Shown here: positions 3,859 through 10,334 of the stretch, piece by piece
Position numbering within the stretch: the first letter of the stretch is position 1
Layout of the letters: the number at the start of each line of letters is the position of its first letter
DNA from: Treponema sp.
GTDB lineage: Bacteria; Spirochaetota; Spirochaetia; Treponematales; Breznakiellaceae
Reading direction: 5' to 3'
NCBI GenBank assembly: GCA_031288005.1
Contig: JAITSE010000004.1
Location: 1-10,347 of the forward strand
DNA: 10,347 bases
Position numbers and translations under genes: made by a program
Notes under the pieces: generated by a model
What the model saw: only the letters and a program-made list of their open reading frames with translations
What the model was told of the DNA's origin: nothing
The model's database searches: none

Positions 3859-6172
3859 TGTTGTAATGGGGGGTCCGTGCAAGCCTGTGAGACCGGAGAC
3901 TGCACGCGGTCTCATGGTCTCGGCTTGCTTGGCAGTTTCGGACCAAGGTCCAAAACTGCACGGCGGGGGCGTTACGGGGGCGGAGCCCCTGGGACCGGAG
4001 ACCGCTATGGGACCCGTGAGACCTCCGGTCTCACGGTCCCCCGCGGTCTCAGCGGTCCCTTTGAGGGGGGTAGCGGAGGCCCGGGGGTCATTGGGGGCAA
4101 TTCTGCCGGCCGGGGCGAGGGGGGGGGGCCGGGGGTTCGGGTGCGCACCTCCCCCCCCGGCGGGCGCTAGGGGGTCGGACCGAAGGTCCGCGACTTCCCC
4201 CCCGCATAAGTCTGATAAAGATAGGATCGCGGTTCTGGAAAGGCTTATCGCTTCTTACCAGGACTCTTATTACAATGGCGAAGCGGAAATTTCCGATGGC
4301 GAATTTGATCTTCTCTGGGATGAACTCAAAAGTCTGGCGCCTGATAGTTCTGTCCTTGTGCGGGTGGGGGCGGACGGGGCGGATGGTTTTCCCAAGGCGA
4401 AGCATCTTATCCCTATGGGTAGTCAGGAGAAGGCCGCGAATCCTGAAGAATTTCTCTCTTGGGCTGCCAAGATAGCTCCGCCTTATGTGGTGCAATACAA
4501 GCTGGATGGCGCAAGTCTGGAACTGCAATACGAAAAGGGCGTCCTGAAAAGGGCTGTTACTCGTGGGGATGGGGCTGTGGGTGACGACATTACCCGCAAT
4601 GCCCGGCGTATGATTGGGGTCGTTTCGGAGTTGGATGTGTCTTTTTCCGGGGGCGTCCGGGGGGAGGTGGTGATGACTCACAGGGTTTGGCGGAAGAAGT
4701 ACCAGGACAAGGCCAACTGCCGGAACGCGGCGAATGGGTTGATGCGCCGGAAAGACGGGCTGGGCTGCGAAGACCTGAGCCTTGTGGTTTACGACGCTTC
4801 CGCGTTTGGGGATGACGGGTTCTTCAAAAACGAAATGGAAAAAATAGCCTGGCTTAAAGCGCGGGGTTTTTCTACGGCTGAAACCAGGGAATTCAAAACC
4901 GCCGGCGAGGTGATAGACTACCGCGTCCGGGTGGCGGATAAGCGCAAATCTCTTGCCGTGGATATTGACGGTCTTGTGGTTAAGGACAAGGCGACCGATA
5001 TGGCGGACCTTAGACGGGCCAGGCCGGAGCGGCAGATCGCTTTTAAGTTTGAGTTGGAAACGGCGGTAAGCGTGCTCCGGGATGTGGAGTGGAGTGAGTC
5101 CGGGGCTACCTATACTCCCATTGGCATCGTGGATCCGGTGCGTTTGGCGGGGACTACGGTCCAGCGGGCCAATCTCAACAACCCCGATATGATCCGGGCA
5201 ATGGGTCTGAAAATCGGCTCCCCGGTTCTGGTGGTAAAGCGGGGAGAAATCATCCCCAAGATTGAGGGTCTGGCCCCGCCGGAACTGGCCGCTGGGCTGG
5301 AACCGGCGGCGCTGCGGGAGATTGAAGTTCCCCAAAAATGCGGGACTTGCGGCGCGGAGTTGGAAGACGGGGGGACCCGGCTTTTCTGTCCCAACGCGGA
5401 CTGCCCCAAGCGGCTTCTGCACCGCATTGAAAAATGGGTTTCCGTCCTGGACATCCGGGAGCTGGGGGAAAAGCTCATACGCCAGCTTTTTGAGCGGGGC
5501 AGGGTCAGACATCTCCCTGACCTCTACACTCTCACCGGAGAGGAGTTGGCCGAGTACGAACGGATGGGGGAGCTTTCCGCAGCCAAGGTAACGCGCCACA
5601 TCATGACGCCCCGCAGTCTTTCCCTGGCGGCTTTTGTGGCGGGTTTCGATTTTGAGGGGGTGGGAGAGACGATTATGGAGAAGGCGGCTGCCGCGGGCTA
5701 CAACACCCTGGAAAAGCTCAGGGCCGCTTCCGTGGAGGACCTGGCCGGGGTCTACGGCCTTGGGGAGATCACGGCCCGCGCTATTGTAAGCGGCCTCAAG
5801 GAAACCGCGGGGGAAATGGACGGCGTTATTTCCCGCGGGCTTATCACGATAGCGCCGCCTCCGCCTGAAGAGGCCCTGCCTCTGCGGGGCATCTCTTTCT
5901 GCTTCACAGGGGAGCTTGCCTCCATGAAGCGGAGCGAGGCGGAGGAGCGGGTCAAGGCTCTGGGCGGTTCCGCCAAGTCGTCGGTGGTCAAGGGGCTGTC
6001 CTTCCTGGTTACGAATGACCCGGAGTCGGGTTCGGGGAAAAACGCAAAGGCCCGGGGTCTGGGTGTGCCTATCCTCAGCGAGGGGGACTTCCTCGCCCTC
6101 CTTGCGGAGCCTGGCCGGGTGGAGGCGGCGCGGGGGAGTTCCGCGCCTGTGCAGGGGGACTTGTTTGGGTAG
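3824..6172 (+). CDS. ligA: NAD+-dependent DNA ligase with a palindrome-rich N-terminal insert
   Basis: LigA seals nicks in DNA using NAD+. ATG 3824 has a Shine-Dalgarno-like GAGGAAG (3814-3820) and overlaps trmB, giving 782 residues. Residues 15-129 are a low-complexity Gly/Ala/Pro/Arg stretch from a hairpin-rich insert; without it the length is about 667, normal for LigA. Then come domain Ia (YYNGEAEISDGEFD, 149-162), the adenylation lysine in YKLDG (K226), VTRGDG (245-250), GEVV (280-283), IDGLVVK (381-387), FKF (407-409), the OB fold (about 410-485), a four-cysteine zinc finger (C506, C509, C522, C527), helix-hairpin-helix repeats and a C-terminal BRCT domain (about 689-760). Oddities are F161 where Tyr is usual, PMGSQEKA before the catalytic lysine, and NCRNAANG instead of NPRNAAAG. 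There is no ATG, GTG or TTG between the insert and domain Ia. In-frame TTG codons at 4061 and 4091 inside the insert are weaker alternative starts. Confidence 0.92.
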   Translation: MAQKKIASPPRDVVMGGPCKPVRPETARGLMVSACLAVSDQGPKLHGGGVTGAEPLGPETAMGPVRPPVSRSPAVSAVPLRGVAEARGSLGAILPAGARGGGRGFGCAPPPPAGARGSDRRSATSPPHKSDKDRIAVLERLIASYQDSYYNGEAEISDGEFDLLWDELKSLAPDSSVLVRVGADGADGFPKAKHLIPMGSQEKAANPEEFLSWAAKIAPPYVVQYKLDGASLELQYEKGVLKRAVTRGDGAVGDDITRNARRMIGVVSELDVSFSGGVRGEVVMTHRVWRKKYQDKANCRNAANGLMRRKDGLGCEDLSLVVYDASAFGDDGFFKNEMEKIAWLKARGFSTAETREFKTAGEVIDYRVRVADKRKSLAVDIDGLVVKDKATDMADLRRARPERQIAFKFELETAVSVLRDVEWSESGATYTPIGIVDPVRLAGTTVQRANLNNPDMIRAMGLKIGSPVLVVKRGEIIPKIEGLAPPELAAGLEPAALREIEVPQKCGTCGAELEDGGTRLFCPNADCPKRLLHRIEKWVSVLDIRELGEKLIRQLFERGRVRHLPDLYTLTGEELAEYERMGELSAAKVTRHIMTPRSLSLAAFVAGFDFEGVGETIMEKAAAAGYNTLEKLRAASVEDLAGVYGLGEITARAIVSGLKETAGEMDGVISRGLITIAPPPPEEALPLRGISFCFTGELASMKRSEAEERVKALGGSAKSSVVKGLSFLVTNDPESGSGKNAKARGLGVPILSEGDFLALLAEPGRVEAARGSSAPVQGDLFG
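3866..4210 (+). repeat. Palindrome-cluster insert within ligA
   Basis: This in-frame segment between the ligA start and its first conserved domain is a string of hairpins. They are 3879-3928 (GCAAGCC/GGCTTGC outside GAGACC/GGTCTC), 3932-3959 (GCAGTTT/AAACTGC enclosing GGACC-AA-GGTCC), 3977-3989 (GGGGC-GGA-GCCCC), 3991-4059 (about 29 paired positions per arm in stacked GGGACCG, GAGACCGC and GTGAGACC blocks), 4129-4160 (CCGGGGG/CCCCCGG around GGTGCGCACC) and 4174-4194 (CGGACC-GAA-GGTCCG). The motifs GAGACC/GGTCTC and GGACC/GGTCC recur. It also contains runs of G10 (4119-4128), C8 (4151-4158) and C7 (4197-4203). The composition is unlike the flanking ligA codons. The limits are approximate, and no transposase, terminal repeat or target duplication is recognisable. 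Confidence 0.75.
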
Positions 6173-6175
6173 TTT

Positions 6176-7594
6176 ATGTTGATGAAAACGCGCTCCTTCC
6201 ACTCAAACCGGTTTCTTCCCCGCCATGCAGAGCATGGCCGCCTTGCTTTGCATGGCCGCCTTGCTTTGTTTGCGGCGCTTTTATGTATATATGGGGCCGC
6301 CTCAGCTCTGCCTGTATACGCGGCTTCAGGAGAGGACCTTTCGGCCCTGCTCCGCTCTGAGGGATTCAATGTTAAAGAACTGCCGCCCCCGGAATACGGC
6401 GGAGAAGAAACCCGGAGCGTCATTTTGGCAAGCCTGGCAAGCCCGGCAAGCCTGGCAAGCCCGGCAAGCCTTGGCGCTTCCGGGACAGAGGAAGACGCCC
6501 CGCCTGAGTCCGCCGCTCCTGATATATTTATTCTGGGAGTAATCCTTCCTGACCTGAGCCTTCAGCGAAAGGAAGACGGGAGCCTGCCCTTCGCCCTTGA
6601 AACCGCCATTTTATTCCTCAAGAAGGCCGCGGAAAACAAGCCCGGCAAGAGCGCGGCCGCCGCGTTTGTGAAAGATGGGCCTGAAGCTTTGCGAGGCGTT
6701 GAAGACCTTGCCGCCTTCCTTGAATACCCGGAAAAAACGGCCTTTGCGTACCTTGACATCTCAGCTCCTCCGGGGAAGATACTGATCCGCCACGGGACAA
6801 AGGGCGGCGCAGCCCCCTTGGGCATGACCCTGCCCCTGCCTGAAATCTTGGACAGCCTGGGCCTGCCATACGATTTTGAAACGCGCTCCCAAGAGCTTTA
6901 CAAACTCGGTCTTGCCAAGGGCCCCGCGGTCCTTGAAAAGGCGCGAAGCCTGGATATGCCGGCCCTCTTTTTTGCCGCGGCCCCTGGAGGCATATCAGAC
7001 GGTGTGGAGAGCGGCCTTCTCGCGGAAGCCATCGCCAGGTACGCAGTTGCTGTCCATGAAAGCCTCCTGCTTCCAGAGGACGGCGGCATGGACACCCAGT
7101 ACTCCTTTTTTGTATACCGGGGCCGGATTTTCTTCCTGAGCGAAGGACTGATCTTGGCATTGATTCTCCTTCTGGTGGGCGCGGCCCTGGCCGTAAGAAT
7201 TCCGGTTTTTCTGCGCCCCAAATCCTCCGCGCCGCGGCCCTGGCCGCTCATGGCCTCTGAATCTTGTGCGCACGCCGCGGTATTCCTGGCCGTTCTTGCC
7301 CTCCTGGGATGGGCCTTCGTGGATTTATGCTGCGCTCCGGCCTTTATCTGGGCCTTGGCCTTTATCATCCCCGGAGCCGCCATACCCTTTGCCCCAGCTA
7401 TATTCCTCTGCGCTCTTCTATCTCTTGCCAAGGGCGCGGAAACAGTATATTTCATCCTCCAGGAAGGCGCCTTACCATCCATATCAACATCCCCTCCCCT
7501 CCCCTCCCTCCTCTTCCCCGCCTGTCTGTTCCTGCCTTTCATTCTCCTGCTTATCCGGGGCGTCCTGTTATCACGGCGGATCAAAGGGTCCTGA
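6176..7594 (+). CDS. Multi-pass membrane protein of unknown function with exported N-terminal domain
   Basis: The 472-residue product has a long basic leader and a signal-like hydrophobic segment (about 28-50, ending VYAASG). An extracytoplasmic domain of roughly 270 residues follows (51-320), then about five hydrophobic helices (about 325-345, 364-385, 387-403, 404-418, 446-465). I recognise no certain family. The order of blocks at 136-196 (LPFALETAILFLKKA, then LEYPEKTAFAYLDI) faintly recalls M28-type peptidase folds. However, no metal-binding His/Asp/Glu set is visible, so that is speculative. The gene starts 3 bp after the ligA stop, consistent with the operon; an alternative start is ATG 6182. 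There are two tandem coding repeats: an exact 18-bp duplication (6233-6268, HGRLAL twice) in the leader and five 9-bp GGCAAGCC(T/C) copies (6427-6471, SLASPA pattern). The last codons overlap a 15-bp sequence also present at 507-521. Confidence 0.8.
   Translation: MLMKTRSFHSNRFLPRHAEHGRLALHGRLALFAALLCIYGAASALPVYAASGEDLSALLRSEGFNVKELPPPEYGGEETRSVILASLASPASLASPASLGASGTEEDAPPESAAPDIFILGVILPDLSLQRKEDGSLPFALETAILFLKKAAENKPGKSAAAAFVKDGPEALRGVEDLAAFLEYPEKTAFAYLDISAPPGKILIRHGTKGGAAPLGMTLPLPEILDSLGLPYDFETRSQELYKLGLAKGPAVLEKARSLDMPALFFAAAPGGISDGVESGLLAEAIARYAVAVHESLLLPEDGGMDTQYSFFVYRGRIFFLSEGLILALILLLVGAALAVRIPVFLRPKSSAPRPWPLMASESCAHAAVFLAVLALLGWAFVDLCCAPAFIWALAFIIPGAAIPFAPAIFLCALLSLAKGAETVYFILQEGALPSISTSPPLPSLLFPACLFLPFILLLIRGVLLSRRIKGS
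6233..6268 (+). repeat. Exact 18-bp tandem duplication
   Basis: CATGGCCGCCTTGCTTTG occurs twice back to back (6233-6250 and 6251-6268). It duplicates the residues HGRLAL just before the hydrophobic core of the membrane protein's signal segment. Being a multiple of three, it keeps the frame. Confidence 0.9.
6427..6471 (+). repeat. Five tandem 9-bp repeats in coding sequence
   Basis: GGCAAGCCT and GGCAAGCCC alternate through five copies at 6427-6471, encoding a Leu/Ala/Ser/Pro-rich linker (SLASPASLASPASLG) in the exported domain. The frame is maintained. Copy number could vary between strains by slippage. Confidence 0.9.
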
Positions 7595-7648
7595 GATCAG
7601 CTATGCGACTCTCATTGCTTCCATGTAATAAAATCCGTGCGATCCGCC
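7577..7648. repeat. 15-bp dispersed repeat copy and 8-bp inverted repeat after the membrane protein
   Basis: CGGATCAAAGGGTCC (7577-7591) is identical to 507-521 and covers the last codons of the membrane protein gene. A separate inverted repeat, GGCGGATC (7575-7582) with GATCCGCC (7641-7648), brackets the end of the gene with a 58-bp interval. No T-run follows, so termination here is not obvious. Confidence 0.4.
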
Positions 7649-7708
7649 AGAGCCACTCAGAGCAACCTTGTAAGCGATTGCAACGCACACAAAGTCAAAT
7701 GGGGAGCA

Positions 7709-7737
7709 TAGACAAAGCCCACGAATCTGAATAAAAT
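7709..7737 (+). promoter_or_regulatory. Predicted sigma70-type promoter of the M15 carboxypeptidase gene
   Basis: TAGACA (7709-7714) and TAAAAT (7732-7737) are separated by 17 bp, each matching 5 of 6 consensus positions. Transcription would start near 7744, giving a leader of about 213 nt before the ATG at 7957. Leader elements are described in the next entry. Confidence 0.45.
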
Positions 7738-7743
7738 GGCCCA

Positions 7744-7956
7744 TAAATCATAGATATATCCTAATGAGGAGAACATTTCTTAAAACAAGTGCGGCCTGAA
7801 AATTTTGCACCCGCTAAAGTGGTTTCAAAACTCCACGACTGATTTCCCGTACAGGAACCGGCGTGGACCGTATGTCCGCACCGGCAACTATGCGGCGCTT
7901 GCAAATCTGCGGACGGTCAAAATCAGAACAAGCCCATAAAAACAAGTAAGAGAAAT
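7744..7956 (+). other. Long gene-free leader with an imperfect hairpin
   Basis: This is the non-coding stretch between the predicted start site and the carboxypeptidase ATG. It contains a stem in which GACC (7866-7869) plus GTCCGCA (7874-7880) pairs with TGCGGAC-GGTC (7908-7918), leaving a 27-nt loop. An AGGAG at about 7766 is not followed by a usable reading frame. I recognise no known riboswitch. The translated flank of the hairpin looks weakly protein-like in one frame and might be a gene remnant, but I cannot name it. Confidence 0.3.
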
Positions 7957-8778
7957 ATGAAAGCAGTTATTATCTTTCCTTTAGTTTTCTTTGCCCTTTC
8001 CTGTTCAAAACAAAAGCCCCCTCCCCTTTTGGCTTCCGAGTCGCCACCTTCCCCGCGAGCTGAGGACCTGACCCTGAGCATGGCTATAAAGGAAGCGCTG
8101 GCAGCGTCCGGGATTCCCTCGGAGCCGGCCCACCGGATTGAAATCCATGCCGCGGAGGGGCCGGCCTTCATCCTGGACCTTCTCAGTTGTTTGGGGGGGG
8201 ACATTTTTCTCAGGACATTGGTGGACAAGACCCATCCCCTGCCCGAAGGCTACACGCCGGAAGACCTAGTTGACCTTTCAGGCGGCGCCTACGAGCTAAA
8301 CCGCCGGGGTCACAAACTCCGCCGGGCCGCCGCGGAAGCTCTGGAAGAAATGGCGACCGCGGCCCGGTCCGACGGAATAAGGCTTATCGTTTCCTCGGCC
8401 TATAGGTCCTACGAGTATCAAACGGAAGTATACAGCCGGAACGTCGCCGAAATGGGCCGGGAGGCCGCGGACCGGGAATCCGCCAGGCCGGGATACAGCC
8501 AGCATCAACTGGGGCTGGTCGTGGATTTTGGCGCGGCAGACGGTTCCATCGGCGACCACTTCGCCCAAACTCCCGCAGGTCGCTGGATTGCCGCGAATGC
8601 GGGCCGATTCGGATGGTCTCTGTCCTTTCCCCAGGGCCTGGAGGACGCCACAGGCTACCGCTGGGAGAGCTGGCACTATCGCTACGTAGGCCGGGAACTT
8701 GCGGCCTTCATTGACGCCTATTTTGACGGCATCCAGCAGTACGCACTACAGTTTATCAACCGCTGGGCTGAGAAATAA
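7957..8778 (+). CDS. D-alanyl-D-alanine carboxypeptidase, M15B/VanY family lipoprotein
   Basis: This is a zinc peptidase predicted to trim the terminal D-Ala of peptidoglycan stem peptides outside the cytoplasmic membrane. The 273-residue product begins with a short signal peptide ending in a loose lipobox, ALSC (cysteine 16), then a Pro/Ser-rich linker. The M15 core is at about 110-260: SSAYRSYEYQ (146-155) with the substrate-binding Arg150, SQHQLGLVVDFG (181-192) with zinc ligands His183 and Asp190, and WESWHYRY (236-243) with the general base Glu237 and third ligand His240. All catalytic residues are present, so activity is likely. Residues 36-95 before the core are not recognised. ATG 7957 has only a weak purine stretch (AAGAG) upstream. 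The gene appears monocistronic from the promoter at 7709-7737. A LdcB/L,D-type specificity within M15B is possible, because the specificity cannot be read from motifs alone. Confidence 0.9.
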   Translation: MKAVIIFPLVFFALSCSKQKPPPLLASESPPSPRAEDLTLSMAIKEALAASGIPSEPAHRIEIHAAEGPAFILDLLSCLGGDIFLRTLVDKTHPLPEGYTPEDLVDLSGGAYELNRRGHKLRRAAAEALEEMATAARSDGIRLIVSSAYRSYEYQTEVYSRNVAEMGREAADRESARPGYSQHQLGLVVDFGAADGSIGDHFAQTPAGRWIAANAGRFGWSLSFPQGLEDATGYRWESWHYRYVGRELAAFIDAYFDGIQQYALQFINRWAEK

Positions 8779-8785
8779 GAACTGA

Positions 8786-8853
8786 AACTTATAGTTTAAG
8801 TTCGTAAATATGCACAGGTGTAATTTTTACTTCCCCCATGAAACGAAAGTAAA
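8786..8853. other. Two small AT-rich inverted repeats after the carboxypeptidase gene
   Basis: AACTTA (8786-8791) pairs with TAAGTT (8797-8802) just after the stop codon. TTTACTT (8826-8832) pairs with AAGTAAA (8847-8853) across a 14-nt interval. Neither is GC-rich nor followed by a strong T-run, so they are weak terminators at best or possible binding sites. Confidence 0.25.
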
Positions 8854-8884
8854 TCCACACTGATGCGACGGCGGAAATCAACCA

Positions 8885-8934
8885 ACCCCGCCGCATAGCT
8901 CAAACCAGACCTTAGGTCTCAAGTTTGGCGGGGT
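8885..8934. repeat. Nested intergenic palindrome
   Basis: ACCCCGCC (8885-8892) pairs with GGCGGGGT (8927-8934). Nested inside are CAAAC (8901-8905) with GTTTG (8923-8927) and AGACCT-T-AGGTCT (8907-8919). The arms share one base, so not all pairs form at once. The inner AGACC/GGTCT resembles the GAGACC/GGTCTC motif of the ligA insert. There is no T-run. The structure lies about 120 bp before the RlmM-like gene. Confidence 0.55.
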
Positions 8935-9049
8935 ATGGCTGTTCTCATAAGGTATTTATATTCGGGTTTAATATCCAACGAATAAACAGTAATTCAAGCG
9001 GATTTTGTATAAGCCGCTCCTTGGCCTGCCATCCGGCTGCCGGCATTGC

Positions 9050-9973
9050 ATGAAAATCACTCCCCTGGGGGGCCGGGTTTTTCAGGCATTGGCTGATTTT
9101 GAAGGTCATTTGCGGCGGGAATTGGGATCATGGCAGGATGTATGGGGTCCGCTGTACTATGTAACAGAAACTCAGGCTTTGCAGTGCGGGGCTTCGTTCT
9201 GGAACAGCAACATTTGGCTTGAACCTTTCCGCATGGAATTTGATTCCCTGTCGGATGCGGCGTCGGCGCTCCGGGCCATTCAGCGCAACTGGGCGCCCTG
9301 CCTGTTCACCTGTTTCCGCCGGGGCGCCCTGCTCGCCGCAAAACTGCCGCCGCTTTCCACAAAGCCGCGGCCTTTCCCATGGACGGTTCCTAACACGCCC
9401 ATGGGAAGCTGGACCCTGTTAGACGAGCATACAATGATTGCCTCCCCAAACTGTACAAGTCCTTTTCCCAATGGGATCATCACCTTTGAAGAAGATGCGC
9501 TGGGGCCGCCAAGCCGCGCCTACCTTAAACTCTGGGAGGCGCTGGTTCGCTGCGGGAAGCTGCCTGCCGCCGGGGAAAAATGCATTGACGCCGGGGCAAG
9601 TCCGGGCGGCTGGACCTGGGCCCTGGCGGGGCTTGGGGCTGCGGTTATCGCCGTGGACAGGGCTCCTCTTGACGAGAGGATCGCCGCCCTGTCCGGGGTG
9701 AGTTTTATAAAACACGACGCCTTTACCCTGAAGCCTGAAGATATTGGCCCGCTGGACTGGCTTTTCTGCGATGTCGTTTGCTACCCGCCCCGGCTTTACG
9801 AATGGATAGTTCGGTGGCTTCAATCTGGACTTTGCCGGAATTTTATATGTACGATAAAAATGCAGGGCCAGCCTGACTTTGAATACACACAGCGTTTCGC
9901 TGCAATTCCCGGCAGCTCCGTGGTGCATCTGTGGCATAATAAACATGAACTCACATGGATTAATGTTGCATAA
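9050..9973 (+). CDS. RlmM-like SAM-dependent 2'-O-ribose RNA methyltransferase
   Basis: From ATG 9050 the product has 307 residues. The C-terminal half is an RrmJ/FtsJ-type Rossmann methyltransferase: PSRAYLKLWEAL (154-165), SAM motif DAGASPGGWTW (180-190), the acidic strand-2 end VDRAPLD (202-208), DWLFCDVV (236-243) and CTIKMQG (267-273), then NKHELTWIN (297-305). The catalytic tetrad K-D-K-E of this fold is readable as K160, D241, K270 and E300. The blocks align best with RlmM, which methylates C2498 of 23S rRNA. The product is shorter than E. coli RlmM (366 residues) and its first roughly 140 residues are diverged, so the actual substrate is inferred. An in-frame TTG at 9005 would add 15 residues; neither start has a clear Shine-Dalgarno. 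TATATT (8957-8962) may be a -10 box but has no good -35 partner. It stands alone on the plus strand. Confidence 0.82.
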   Translation: MKITPLGGRVFQALADFEGHLRRELGSWQDVWGPLYYVTETQALQCGASFWNSNIWLEPFRMEFDSLSDAASALRAIQRNWAPCLFTCFRRGALLAAKLPPLSTKPRPFPWTVPNTPMGSWTLLDEHTMIASPNCTSPFPNGIITFEEDALGPPSRAYLKLWEALVRCGKLPAAGEKCIDAGASPGGWTWALAGLGAAVIAVDRAPLDERIAALSGVSFIKHDAFTLKPEDIGPLDWLFCDVVCYPPRLYEWIVRWLQSGLCRNFICTIKMQGQPDFEYTQRFAAIPGSSVVHLWHNKHELTWINVA

Positions 9974-10024
9974 AGCGGATAACGTAGATTTTTAATTACA
10001 GCAAACCGTCAGAAGGTATTTGCG

Positions 10025-10108
10025 ATGAAACTGGAAAAACTGCCGTTTGCCTTGTATTTGGAACAATCCGCAAGGATACCTGATAGTTACATAAGACTTT
10101 ATCATTAG
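10025..10108 (+). CDS. Possible 27-residue small ORF
   Basis: ATG 10025 is preceded by AGAAGG (10011-10016), a fair Shine-Dalgarno at about 8 nt. The frame runs to TAG at 10108, giving MKLEKLPFALYLEQSARIPD plus seven residues. It has no membrane segment and no match that I recognise. It could be a small protein, the start of a decayed gene, or chance. The rest of 9974-10210 shows only an imperfect hairpin (10111-10130, GTTTGGG with CCCTAAAC). Confidence 0.2.
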   Translation: MKLEKLPFALYLEQSARIPDSYIRLYH

Positions 10109-10210
10109 ACGTTTGGGTTATACCCTAAACATGGTGATGATGCTGCGGGTAATTGCCGCCAGCCAGGATGAGCTATCTTGATATATACGGTTAATACCTC
10201 TGAAATGAAT

Positions 10211-10238
10211 AAAAAATCCCCGCGGCAGAGCCGCGGGG
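10211..10238 (-). terminator. Intrinsic terminator for a minus-strand gene to the right
   Basis: CCCCGCGGC-AGA-GCCGCGGGG (10218-10238) is a perfect 9-bp stem with a 3-nt loop. Read on the minus strand it is followed by ATTTTTT (plus 10211-10217), the standard intrinsic terminator form. It would end a leftward transcript originating beyond the right edge. No minus-strand coding frame is visible between 10239 and 10347. Confidence 0.8.
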
Positions 10239-10270
10239 TATTGAAGATTTCACCTTGAAAACTTTGCGTA

Positions 10271-10334
10271 TGTGGGGGAACAAATCCCCCACACCCCCAG
10301 TTTTACGCCCCAGAGGGGCGGGGAATTAAACCCC
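10271..10334. repeat. Cluster of three GC-rich hairpins at the right edge
   Basis: Three hairpins follow each other: TGTGGGGGA / TCCCCCACA (10271-10293, loop ACAAA), CGCCCC-AGA-GGGGCG (10306-10320) and GGGG-AATTAAA-CCCC (10320-10334). None has a good T-run. The string of adjacent stems resembles a dispersed palindromic element, possibly the 3' untranslated end of the leftward transcript that stops at 10211. It may continue past the window. Confidence 0.55.

Noticed and set aside
4088..6202. 704-codon minus-strand open frame opposite ligA
   Set aside because: It is antisense to a gene with unmistakable ligase motifs. Its translation is basic and proline-rich with no recognisable domain, as expected for the shadow frame of a GC-rich gene.
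5752..6423. Minus-strand 223-codon frame over the ligA/membrane protein junction
   Set aside because: It is antisense to the BRCT domain and signal peptide coding regions. The serine/arginine-rich translation is typical of a shadow frame.
7264..7734. Plus-strand frame of 156 codons overlapping the membrane protein end
   Set aside because: It is out of frame with the hydrophobic helices of the 6176-7594 gene, has no start signal and no recognisable domain.
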